Source: Sphingomonas hankyongi
GTDB taxonomy: Bacteria; Pseudomonadota; Alphaproteobacteria; Sphingomonadales; Sphingomonadaceae
Direction of reading: 5' to 3'
DNA length: 64,000 nt
NCBI RefSeq assembly: GCF_023516575.1
Contig: NZ_JAMGBE010000004.1
Coordinates: 169,501-233,500, forward strand
Numbering within the stretch: position 1 is the stretch's first letter; every line of letters starts with the position of its first letter. The notes beneath the pieces are model-generated. The model did not search any database. It saw only the letters and a list, made by a program, of their open reading frames with translations, and was not told the origin of the DNA. Position numbers and translations under genes: made by a program. Below, piece by piece: positions 16,876-24,673 of this stretch.

Positions 16876-19566
16876 TCAGGGAGTTGCGGAGCCGCTTCCA
16901 GCCGCTGCGATGACCGCGATGGGGCTGACCGGGATGGACCCCAGCCGGACCACGCTCTTGTTCGGACCGATATCGATTCGAGCATCGATCATCGGCGAAA
17001 TCTTCGCGGCAGCGGCGGATTCGGGTGCAATGCGCAACCCGTAGCTACCGTAGGGCACGCGTTCGAACAGGAAGAAGCCGTCGAAGTCGGTCTGAACGGT
17101 CGCGACGACCTTGCCTGCCTGGTCGACGAGTTCAAGCGTAAGGCCTTCGAACCCCAGGCCGCCGCTCTTGACGATCGCCCCTTCGACGTCGCCGCCGCCG
17201 ACCAGGCCGATCTGCACGTCGACCGGAATTCCGGCGCGGGGCACGACAACCTGCAGCGCTTTGCGGGGCGTGAGGGTCGGATCCGATAGAGAAGTTTCAT
17301 CGATGCCGATGGCCACGGGCGTATATGTGGCGAGGCCGGCCACCGTGGTCGCCCCCTTGGCGTCCGTGAGATGATCCGCCGGCCTCGTTCCGGCCGTGAT
17401 CAGCGCACCTTTCTCAAGCGGCTCCGAAAAGTCGCGAACGCCATTGTCGTTGAGGTCGCGATAGACCGTCGCCCGCACCAGCCCTCCCTGCGCCAGCGGG
17501 GTCCGGGAAATCGAAAGGCCGTTCCGCGGATCGAGCGAGAAGTTGACGTTGAAGCCAAGCGCGACCGATCCGTCGGTCGCCGCCTCGCCGGTCAGCGCGA
17601 TGGCCATGCTGTCGAGCCGTCGGATATGCGAGACGCGGGCTCGAGCGCGCTTGCTGTCCGCTTCGTATACCAGGTCGCCTTCCCAATCGACACGATCCGA
17701 GGCCGACCAGTAAGCCGACAGCTCCGCCGTGCGAAATTGCGCCTTGGGCGAAATGTCGAACGTTCCACCGCCTCGGAGCCGGACGTCGCCGATGCGCCCC
17801 GTTCCGATGACGCCCCAGTTGATTTCGGCGGGAGGTGGATCGGCGCCTGTCCCACTGTCCTTGCGATAGCGAAGATCGGTGGCGAGATTGAATCGGCTGA
17901 AATTGGCCGCCAGCCTGGCCGCAGCTTCGAGTTGGCGGGTGCCATCCTTGCGATCGACGAAATGCACGTCGGCGTGCGCAGGAAACACCGTCCGCCCGAT
18001 CTTCAAGGGCGCATCCAAAGCGAGGCGGGCATCCCGCAAGCTTCGCTGACGCGTTCCCTGCAAATGAAAATCGCTTGCAATAATGGCTTCCGCGTTGACG
18101 TTGACGGGCCCGAACCGGCCGAGAATCTGCGCGCGGGCGGCCGTTCGGCCGCTCGACTCCCGAGCCGCCGACACTTCGACCATTGCGGGGCCGACCGACC
18201 GGCGAATGCTACCCTCGACGAATGTCACGCGCTCATCGTCGAGCAGCATCGTGCGCGCGAGGGCACCGACAGAAGTGCGGTCGTCGATTCCATGTTCGAC
18301 GGACACCGCAGCCTGCGCCTTCGGAACGTCCGCGCTGACTGCGGTTTTGTGGAGCGCGAAGAGATCGTGGGCCGGCTGATTGAGCCCGGCCCAGTACCAG
18401 GTCTTCCCCTTGGGCACGTTCTCCTGCCCTACGTTGATCTGCTCGTCACGCGTTCGCACCTGCCCCTGGGGGCCGTACATCCGTATCTCGATATGGTTGT
18501 CGCCGTAGAGAAGCTGAACATCCTCAAACAGATAGCGCTGGTCGGAAGTGGGCTTCGCAAAAGCGAGGAGCTCGCCATTACGGTAGATCTCGGCTTCCCA
18601 GCCAACGGGCAGGTCACCTTCGAAGCGCGTTCGATCGAAGGCGGTCTGGGTAACCAGCGGACGGTTGGTCACCACGGCCCCGCGACCGCTGCTGCCCGCC
18701 CCCGTCAGCCGACTGTCGAAGCCTACAACATCGCCGACACCGAAATGAGTAGCTTTCAGCGGGCCTAGCAGCTGCGCATCGGGGTCGGAACGGAAGGCAC
18801 GCACGCGGACGCTCTCCGGCATGCCCTTTTCATTGCTCGTATATTGGGCATCGTAGGACATGCGGGCGATCTCGCCGGCCGCATAGACCGACGTGCGGCG
18901 ATCGATCCGCATACCGTCCTTGGCGCGGTAGGTGATGCCGCCGCTGACGACGAAGTCGAGAGCAGGGGCGCGCCACATTCGATAGGGCAATCGAATTTGC
19001 GGCAAGCCATTGAGGTCGAAAGACGCTTTCCTGATGTGCTTGGCGCGCTGCGCTCGCTCGGCCGCCAGCTCAACCGGAAGCTTCTGAGCCGATTCGAGCT
19101 TCAGGACCGAGCCCGACATCACCGGCTTTACGCTGATCCCGAACCATCTGCTCAACGCTGCGGTGTCGACGCACCATCCTTCGGGCGTCTCGCGCACCGT
19201 GCCCTCGGCGAGTTGCTCGCTCGCCTCGCCATAGTGCGCCGTGCGCGCCGCATAGTCGATCGCGATCCGGTTCTTCTCCGTGAAAGCCCAACCGCTGGCC
19301 CGCTTCGTGGCCAGGTCGATGCTGATCGGAACGTCGAGCGCAGTCAGAAAGTCGCCCAAGACGACACAGGCGCCCTCCGGCATCTGATAAGCCCGCACCC
19401 CATCCCCCAGGCGGAGCTGCCGAATGTTGACGTCAAGAAGGAACTGGGTGTCCGGATCGGCAGTCCAGGCGTCGGCCAACGCGCCCGGCGCCGACGCGCC
19501 GATGCCGCCGGCACAGAGCGCCAGCAGCACCGCCGCCTTGCGCAGCCATTTGCGGCCGCCGGTCAT
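16876..19566 (-). CDS. Usher-like outer membrane protein of a DUF4402 fibre system
   Basis: An 896-residue secreted protein and the last gene of the DUF4402 cluster. A signal peptide (about 1-31) is followed by an N-terminal domain (about 32-190) unlike that of classical FimD/PapC ushers. Next is a long beta-rich region (about 195-700) with an usher-plug-like stretch (VGWEAEIYRNGELLA, 321-335, then LLYGDNHIEIRMYGPQG). Near the C-terminus are an SdrD-B/calcium-type repeat (YRDLNDNGVRDFSEP, 702-716) and a carboxypeptidase-regulatory-like Ig-fold (about 790-850). The start (MTGGRKWLRKAAVL) is 27 bases after the chaperone stop. It most likely forms the outer-membrane assembly pore for the DUF4402 subunits. 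The identification rests on context and the plug-like motif; the terminal domains are unusual for an usher. Confidence 0.82.
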   Translation of the reverse strand: MTGGRKWLRKAAVLLALCAGGIGASAPGALADAWTADPDTQFLLDVNIRQLRLGDGVRAYQMPEGACVVLGDFLTALDVPISIDLATKRASGWAFTEKNRIAIDYAARTAHYGEASEQLAEGTVRETPEGWCVDTAALSRWFGISVKPVMSGSVLKLESAQKLPVELAAERAQRAKHIRKASFDLNGLPQIRLPYRMWRAPALDFVVSGGITYRAKDGMRIDRRTSVYAAGEIARMSYDAQYTSNEKGMPESVRVRAFRSDPDAQLLGPLKATHFGVGDVVGFDSRLTGAGSSGRGAVVTNRPLVTQTAFDRTRFEGDLPVGWEAEIYRNGELLAFAKPTSDQRYLFEDVQLLYGDNHIEIRMYGPQGQVRTRDEQINVGQENVPKGKTWYWAGLNQPAHDLFALHKTAVSADVPKAQAAVSVEHGIDDRTSVGALARTMLLDDERVTFVEGSIRRSVGPAMVEVSAARESSGRTAARAQILGRFGPVNVNAEAIIASDFHLQGTRQRSLRDARLALDAPLKIGRTVFPAHADVHFVDRKDGTRQLEAAARLAANFSRFNLATDLRYRKDSGTGADPPPAEINWGVIGTGRIGDVRLRGGGTFDISPKAQFRTAELSAYWSASDRVDWEGDLVYEADSKRARARVSHIRRLDSMAIALTGEAATDGSVALGFNVNFSLDPRNGLSISRTPLAQGGLVRATVYRDLNDNGVRDFSEPLEKGALITAGTRPADHLTDAKGATTVAGLATYTPVAIGIDETSLSDPTLTPRKALQVVVPRAGIPVDVQIGLVGGGDVEGAIVKSGGLGFEGLTLELVDQAGKVVATVQTDFDGFFLFERVPYGSYGLRIAPESAAAAKISPMIDARIDIGPNKSVVRLGSIPVSPIAVIAAAGSGSATP

Positions 19567-19593
19567 GACTGCCAGTCCGCGTTCCCCGGGTGC

Positions 19594-20421
19594 CTAGCGC
19601 AGAACTGCCTGGGTCTCGGCGATCACGCGCGAGCCGTCGTCATAAGTCTCGGCATATTGGACGGTGACGGGTCCGGCGAGCTCACCCTTGAAGCGATCGT
19701 CCACGGGTACGATCACCCGCCTTTTGCCGACTTCGGTATAGATCGCGACCGCTCGCTGCAGGGCGATAGGCTCCTTCACGCCCGGCTTCAGCACGCGGAC
19801 CTCCCCGAAGGTCGAACGCGTGCCGTTGCGGCTGAGCTCGAGGGAAATCGCGCGTCCCGTAGCGCTTTTGTCGATCTGCACGTCGGAAATGCCCGCAGTC
19901 GCCTGCAAATTGCCGAGCCGCACGATCACCGGGATCGTCACGCCGTAGATCGGGCGCAGCTGGAAGCTGACTCCCTTCACCTGCTTGGCGGCTGCCTCGG
20001 CGACAACAGGCTCGGGCGGCGGCACCGCCCGGAACAACAGATGGATGCGATACTCGCCGTCCTGAATGCCCTGCGGAGCACGCGCGGCAATGCGAATGGC
20101 CTGAGGTTCTCGCGGGGCGAGCGTCACGCGCCGCGGCGCATAGACGATCATTTCTTCCGCCAGCTTTTCAGCTGCCGAAGGATCCTTCACATCCTCGAGG
20201 CTCCCGTCCTCCAGCATGCGCCGAAACTCGACCGACACGCGGTAAGTGGCCGGTTCCTCGCCAATGTTGTTGAGGATGATCTCGGTGCCTTTGCGACCGT
20301 CGAGGATGATCCGCGTCGGCGCCACGAGAAGGTCGCCAACACCCGCGCTGGCGGGTGTCGGCGACGCGAGTAGCGGCACTGCAAAGGCGAGCGCCATCGT
20401 CGTCCTGGTCCACAAGTTCAT
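19594..20421 (-). CDS. PapD-like periplasmic fimbrial chaperone
   Basis: Periplasmic chaperone predicted to donate a beta-strand to DUF4402 subunits and deliver them to the usher. From the ATG at 20421 it has 275 residues; a GGGGGA site precedes it. A signal peptide (MALAFAVPLLASPTPASA) is followed by the PapD-like Ig fold: GDLLVAPTRIILDGRKGTEI and NIGEEPATYRVSVEF in the first domain, then APRRVTLAPREPQAIRI, which matches the strand bordering the interaction groove. It lies between the DUF4402 genes and the usher-like gene, the usual chaperone-usher order. The inverted repeat at 20480-20502 lies 59 bases before the start. Confidence 0.88.
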   Translation of the reverse strand: MNLWTRTTMALAFAVPLLASPTPASAGVGDLLVAPTRIILDGRKGTEIILNNIGEEPATYRVSVEFRRMLEDGSLEDVKDPSAAEKLAEEMIVYAPRRVTLAPREPQAIRIAARAPQGIQDGEYRIHLLFRAVPPPEPVVAEAAAKQVKGVSFQLRPIYGVTIPVIVRLGNLQATAGISDVQIDKSATGRAISLELSRNGTRSTFGEVRVLKPGVKEPIALQRAVAIYTEVGKRRVIVPVDDRFKGELAGPVTVQYAETYDDGSRVIAETQAVLR

Positions 20422-20479
20422 TGGAAGCGATCCCCCACTGGGCCCGATGCCGAGCCAATCGCTTCCGCTTTGGTCCAAA

Positions 20480-20502
20480 ATGGTTGATTTTCGGTCAACC
20501 AT
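20480..20502. promoter_or_regulatory. Inverted repeat upstream of the chaperone gene
   Basis: ATGGTTGA (20480-20487) and TCAACCAT (20495-20502) are perfect inverted arms around TTTTCGG. The same 23-base element with one change lies before the first DUF4402 gene at 21077-21099. On the minus strand both copies sit 50-60 bases before a start codon and read TTGACC-GAAAAT, so they may be a promoter or operator. Function is inferred. Confidence 0.55.
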
Positions 20503-20517
20503 GAATGTTTCAGGGAA

Positions 20518-21024
20518 TCAGTAGTCGACCGTTACGTTGAAGGTGCCTTTGTAGACACCGCCTGCGGTCGTCGAGCTTAAGGTGATCCGGCCGCCGAGCG
20601 GAAAGTCGACGCCCTTGTTCCCGGAATTGGGAAGACTGACCGTACCCGGACTGTCGACGACCATTATGAGCGTCTGCGTATTGTCGGCCTGGTTCACCAG
20701 GGTCACGTTCGGCGCAGAGATGCGGACCGTCGTCCCGTTGGTTCCGGTCACATTATATTTCGCGACTGCCGTCGGGCCCGTGCACACCAGTGCGGCCGGA
20801 CAAGTGAACACGCCGGCGCGGGAGATGCCGACGACAGCTCCGGAAAAAGCGCCCGTTCCTAGAGCGATGGTGCCAAGATCGAGATTCTGAAGCCAGGTGA
20901 CCGTAAGCGGCTTCACCACCTGAGCGTTGACCTGCACGTTGCTGGTCGCTGCATGCGCGGGGCCGGCGGCAACCGCGGCCACCACACTGACGGTACTGAG
21001 CCAGAGCGTAGCAAGGCCGCGCAC
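20518..21024 (-). CDS. DUF4402 domain-containing secreted subunit (1)
   Basis: Predicted structural subunit of a surface fibre. The GTG at 21024 is chosen because a strong GAGGGGGGAATC site lies just before it and the product (168 residues) then begins with the signal peptide (LATLWLSTVSVVAAVAAGPAHA). The mature DUF4402 domain is beta-rich, with VQVNAQVVKPLTVTWLQN at the start, a cysteine pair (FTCPAALVCTG), the conserved SLPNSGNKGVDFPLGG turn and a C-terminal YKGTFNVTVDY strand. It lies between the DUF4402-2 terminator and the chaperone gene, 96 bases before the latter. DUF4402 proteins are known mainly as chaperone-usher-associated secreted proteins. Confidence 0.85.
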   Translation of the reverse strand: MRGLATLWLSTVSVVAAVAAGPAHAATSNVQVNAQVVKPLTVTWLQNLDLGTIALGTGAFSGAVVGISRAGVFTCPAALVCTGPTAVAKYNVTGTNGTTVRISAPNVTLVNQADNTQTLIMVVDSPGTVSLPNSGNKGVDFPLGGRITLSSTTAGGVYKGTFNVTVDY

Positions 21025-21076
21025 GATTCCCCCCTCGCCCGAGACGGACGACACCAGCCGTGCGGGTACAACCGGA

Positions 21077-21099
21077 ATGGTTTATTTTCGGTCAACCAT
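21077..21099. promoter_or_regulatory. Inverted repeat upstream of DUF4402 gene 1
   Basis: ATGGTTTA (21077-21084), TTTTCGG, TCAACCAT (21092-21099): the same element as at 20480-20502, with one arm base changed. It lies 53 bases before the GTG start of the DUF4402 gene, a nearly identical spacing to the chaperone copy. Confidence 0.55.
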
Positions 21100-21119
21100 G
21101 GTCAATTCGAGCGGGCAGT

Positions 21120-21150
21120 AAAAAAGGGGCCGCCGATTAACGGCGACCCC
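21120..21150 (-). terminator. Rho-independent terminator after DUF4402 gene 2
   Basis: Read on the minus strand: GGGGTCGCCG, loop TTAAT, CGGCGGCCCC, then TTTTTT. It lies 46 bases after the stop of the middle DUF4402 gene and before DUF4402 gene 1, so transcription of the last part of the locus must read through it or start anew. Confidence 0.85.
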
Positions 21151-21195
21151 CCCTTGCCTTCCAGCGGTCGTTCGAACCGCCTTCAACGCAACGAA

Positions 21196-21741
21196 TTACA
21201 TATAGTCAGCGGTGACCGCGAAGTTGCCCGTGTAGACACCGTCCGGCGTCGCCTCGGTAAGGTCGAACTCGCCGCCGATTGCGACGTCAACGCCGCTGTT
21301 GCCCGAGTTGGGGAGCAGCACGTCGCCGGCAACTCCCGAAGGCGCCAGGTTGTTGGCTGCAAGCAGGCGGACGGTAATGCTTCCGCCGCCGCCCACGCGA
21401 TTCATCGTCACGTTCGGCGTGCTGACATGAACCAGCTGGTTGTTCGTGCCCTTGACGTTGTACGAGGCGACCGAAGTCGTGCCCGAGCAGGTCAGCGGCG
21501 CCGGGCAGACGATCGGGCTGCCGTTGAAGGGAACGCGAACGGTCGCCGTGAACGGATTCGTGTCGAGCACGATGTCGGCGAAGTTCAGGTTCGTGTTGTT
21601 CCACGTGATGCTGAGCGGCTTCAGGATGCGGGCGTTAGCCGTCGCCTGAGACGTCGGCGTAGCCGCCTGGGCCGGAGCGGCCGTGAAAGCGAGAGCAGCG
21701 ACGGTCGCGGCGACCGACGTCATGCGAAGAAGAGTGCGCAT
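21196..21741 (-). CDS. DUF4402 domain-containing secreted subunit (2), likely major subunit
   Basis: A 181-residue secreted beta-rich protein. Signal peptide MRTLLRMTSVAATVAALAFTAAPAQA, then the mature DUF4402 domain: ATANARILKPLSITWNNTN, a cysteine pair (IVCPAPLTCSG), the LPNSGNSGVDVAIGGEF turn and a C-terminal GVYTGNFAVTADYM strand. It closely resembles subunit 1 in motif order. A strong terminator directly downstream suggests that it can be transcribed as a separate, abundant message, as for a major pilin; this is inference. It lies 151 bases after DUF4402 gene 3. Confidence 0.86.
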   Translation of the reverse strand: MRTLLRMTSVAATVAALAFTAAPAQAATPTSQATANARILKPLSITWNNTNLNFADIVLDTNPFTATVRVPFNGSPIVCPAPLTCSGTTSVASYNVKGTNNQLVHVSTPNVTMNRVGGGGSITVRLLAANNLAPSGVAGDVLLPNSGNSGVDVAIGGEFDLTEATPDGVYTGNFAVTADYM

Positions 21742-21892
21742 CGAATGTTACCCCACTATTGGTTCCAGTTGCCGGCTGTCCTGACTTCAGTCCGGCCACC
21801 CGTGGCGCTGCTATTAACCCTGCCCGCTTACGGCTTCCCTCAAGGCTGTGGTTAATGGCGAATTAGGCTTTCCGCCGAATTGGACCCGATGG

Positions 21893-22417
21893 TCAGAGGT
21901 ACTCGACGGTGATGGGCAAATCCCCGCGGAAATCGCCTTCGGCGTCGCCCTCGACGCGAATGCGCCCCCCGAAACGGAAGCTCAGCTGACCTGCCGAATC
22001 GAGCCGCGGCAGAGCGGCAAGATCGGTGACGATCTGGTCGAACGTGATCCGCCCGCCATTCATCGAATAGAGCTCCACGCGTTGCGGCATCTCCACGCGC
22101 ACCGCGCGACCAGGCTCACCGTGTATCGCCGCGCTGCCGACCATCGCCCGCCCGGCAATGGCAGCGATCGCGCCTTCGGTGCTGGTCGTGCCGTCAGGGC
22201 GGATGAGCGCGGAGCCGCCACCCTCGCCCGCAAGTATCAATCGATCGAAATCGAGGCGCGTCTCAATCTCCAGGCGTACCTGGGAATCGCTCGATATCGA
22301 CGGGGCCGAGGTAGTCGGGCGATCGCACAAGCGGCATTGCGCCCGCGACGGCGAAATGCCGGCGCAGGCTGCGGCAAGGGCCGCGATCCCGAGAGCAAGG
22401 ACTTTCGACCGGCTCAT
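21893..22417 (-). CDS. DUF4402-like secreted subunit (3), divergent, possible tip or minor subunit
   Basis: A 174-residue secreted protein, first in the cluster. Signal peptide MSRSKVLALGIAALAAACAG up to about residue 25; the mature part starts QCRLCDRP with a CxxC pair rather than the mid-domain cysteine pair of the other two subunits. It keeps the DUF4402 features: beta strands LRLEIETRLDFDRLIL-like, the FRFGGRIRVEGDAEGDFRG turn and the terminal LPITVEYL strand. The divergence suggests a distinct position in the fibre, such as tip or base. A CtrA-like TTAA-rich element lies just upstream (22451-22470). Confidence 0.8.
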   Translation of the reverse strand: MSRSKVLALGIAALAAACAGISPSRAQCRLCDRPTTSAPSISSDSQVRLEIETRLDFDRLILAGEGGGSALIRPDGTTSTEGAIAAIAGRAMVGSAAIHGEPGRAVRVEMPQRVELYSMNGGRITFDQIVTDLAALPRLDSAGQLSFRFGGRIRVEGDAEGDFRGDLPITVEYL

Positions 22418-22450
22418 TCCTGCCGCTCTATGCGGCGCAGGCTAAGACAG

Positions 22451-22470
22451 GGTTAATGGCCCGCTAACGC
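22451..22470. promoter_or_regulatory. CtrA-like TTAA element upstream of DUF4402 gene 3
   Basis: GGTTAATGGCCCGCTAACGC contains TTAA-N7-CTAAC, one base from the alphaproteobacterial CtrA consensus TTAA-N7-TTAAC. The first ten bases (GGTTAATGGC) recur at 21850-21859 upstream of DUF4402 gene 2. Low-complexity match; function inferred. Confidence 0.35.
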
Positions 22471-22549
22471 GACTCATCGGCCCGCACGGCCTGTCGCGAT
22501 AAATTGCGCCTATTGTCGGTAGCGCTCCGACTTTCTATCCCCTCGCCGA

Positions 22550-24673
22550 ATGGCTCGAGTGCCCACCGCCAAAACGCCCAAGGGGCGATCGACTGCGTCC
22601 TCCATCCTCAAGGGTCTGGCCTATGCGGCGCTGCTGGGCTTGCTTGGACTGGTGGTCGCGGTCGCGGTGGCGACGGCCTATCTGCCGAGCTACTCGGAAC
22701 TGACGAAGCGGTCCGACCTCGGGCAGATGATCCGCGTGCGCGCGGCCAACGGGACGGTGCTCGTCTCGCTTGGCCCCAGCTTCGGCAAATGGCTGCCTTA
22801 CGATCAGATCCCACCGGAAATGCGGGCGGCCATGATATCGGTCGAAGACAAGAGATTCAGGAGCCATGTCGGCGTCGACCCGATCGGAATTGCGCGGTCG
22901 ATCAAGGTTCGTATTCAGAGCGGCCACTTCCGGCAGGGCGGGTCGACCATCACGCAGCAACTCGCGCGCAACATCTTCCTGACCAACAGCCGCACCTTCG
23001 GGCGCAAGCTCAAGGAAATGGTGTTGGCGCTCGCCATCGAGCGGAAGTTCACGAAGAACCAGATCCTCGAGCTCTACCTCAATCGCGTCTATTTCGGCGG
23101 CGGCGCATATGGCATCGATGCTGCCAGCCGCCGGTTCTTCGGGCATAGCGCCGATCGCCTGAGCCTGGGTGAGGCGGCGATCATCGCGGGCCTCGTCAAA
23201 GCGCCGTCCAACTATGCTCCGACCGCGGACGCCGAAGCCGCGCGCAACCGCTCGAGCGTGGTTCTTCAATCGATGGTCGAGAACGGCTTCATCGACGCGA
23301 GCGCAGCATCGAGCGTGGACCCGGCGGCAGTCAGGATCCAGCAGACGACACGACAGAACAGCGTAAGGTATTTCACCGACTGGGCGCTTCCGCAGCTCGA
23401 CGCGCTGATCGATGAGACGTCGGAGCCGATCGACGTCTGGACGACGCTCAGCCCGTCGATGCAGGCCGCCGCCGACAAGGCTATCGCAGCCAACGCGCCC
23501 AGCGGAGCGCAAGGTGCTTTGGTCGCGATCGACCGCGACGGCGCAGTTCGAGCGATGGTCGGCGGCAAGGACTATGTCGATTCCATCTATAATCGCGCCA
23601 CCCAGGCGGAGCGTCAGCCGGGATCGGCGTTCAAGCTCTTCGTCTATCTGACTGCGCTCGAATCCGGCATGAAGCCGACCGACACGATCGTCGACGAGCC
23701 GGTGACGATCGACGGGTGGAGCCCGCGCAACTCAACGCGGACCAATCTCGGCCCGGTGACCCTCCGCGAGGCCTTCTCGCGCTCCATCAACACGATCAGC
23801 GCAAAGATCGGCGCCCAGCTGGGCTTCGGCACGATCGCCGACATGGCGCGCCGCTTCGGCATAACCACCCCGATCTCGGTCTATCCGTCGATGGTGCTTG
23901 GAACCAACGACGTCAGGCTCATCGACATGACCCGCGCATTCGCGTCCGTCGCGAGCAAGGGCGTCGCGATAACGCCCTACGGCATTCGGAAGGTCGTCAC
24001 CGCGGATGGACGCCTGCTGTACCAGCATGAGCAGGATGAGGAGCGGGTGCTCGTCGCGCCGTGGGTGGCTGCCGAAATGACGGACTTGCTGCAGTCCGCA
24101 GTGCTCACGGGCACGGGTCGTGCGGCTCAGATTGGCCGGCCCGTGGCGGGCAAGACCGGAACCACCCAATCGAACAAGGACGGCTGGTTCATCGGCTTTT
24201 CGAGCGGCCTTACGACGGGCGTGTGGATGGGCCGCGACGATGCCCGTCCGATCGCCGGGCTGCAGGGCGGCACCGCCCCCGCGCGCGCATTCCATGATTT
24301 CATGGCCGCCGCGGTCGCCAATCGCCCCGTCGAGCAGTTCGAGACGCAGGTGCCGATCCCCGACTGGCAACTGACCCCCGAAGAGGAGATGTACGGCGAC
24401 ACCGAGATGGACCCGAACGCGGTGCAGCAGATGGTCGACGAGAACGGAATGCCGATTGGCATGCCGCCGCCTGAGCCGGGAATGCCGCAGCAGCAGCCCA
24501 TGGTGCGCCCCGACGGAACGGGAGAGCCGACGCAGCAATGGCTGGACCAGGTGCTTCCGCCGCAACAACGGCAACCCCAGCAGCAACAACCGCAGCCGGG
24601 GCAGCAGGAGCCGCAGGACGACCGGTCAGCTCCGCCGGCCGATCCGTCGCAACCGAGGGCCTATACGCCTTAA
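22550..24673 (+). CDS. mrcA: Penicillin-binding protein 1A (bifunctional peptidoglycan glycosyltransferase/transpeptidase)
   Basis: Builds and cross-links peptidoglycan. The 707-residue protein has an N-terminal membrane anchor (about 22-45), a GT51 glycosyltransferase domain (about 58-235) with the catalytic Glu99 in ISVEDKRF and the GGSTITQQLARN motif, and a transpeptidase domain with the active-site serine in SAFK (359-362), SIN (412-414) and KTGTT (535-539). The C-terminal tail after about 610 is Gln/Pro-rich and probably disordered. It stands alone on the plus strand, its last 48 bases overlapping the convergent YgjP-like gene. Length and motifs match class A PBPs; the specific PBP1A label follows common use for alphaproteobacteria. 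Confidence 0.95.
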   Translation: MARVPTAKTPKGRSTASSILKGLAYAALLGLLGLVVAVAVATAYLPSYSELTKRSDLGQMIRVRAANGTVLVSLGPSFGKWLPYDQIPPEMRAAMISVEDKRFRSHVGVDPIGIARSIKVRIQSGHFRQGGSTITQQLARNIFLTNSRTFGRKLKEMVLALAIERKFTKNQILELYLNRVYFGGGAYGIDAASRRFFGHSADRLSLGEAAIIAGLVKAPSNYAPTADAEAARNRSSVVLQSMVENGFIDASAASSVDPAAVRIQQTTRQNSVRYFTDWALPQLDALIDETSEPIDVWTTLSPSMQAAADKAIAANAPSGAQGALVAIDRDGAVRAMVGGKDYVDSIYNRATQAERQPGSAFKLFVYLTALESGMKPTDTIVDEPVTIDGWSPRNSTRTNLGPVTLREAFSRSINTISAKIGAQLGFGTIADMARRFGITTPISVYPSMVLGTNDVRLIDMTRAFASVASKGVAITPYGIRKVVTADGRLLYQHEQDEERVLVAPWVAAEMTDLLQSAVLTGTGRAAQIGRPVAGKTGTTQSNKDGWFIGFSSGLTTGVWMGRDDARPIAGLQGGTAPARAFHDFMAAAVANRPVEQFETQVPIPDWQLTPEEEMYGDTEMDPNAVQQMVDENGMPIGMPPPEPGMPQQQPMVRPDGTGEPTQQWLDQVLPPQQRQPQQQQPQPGQQEPQDDRSAPPADPSQPRAYTP

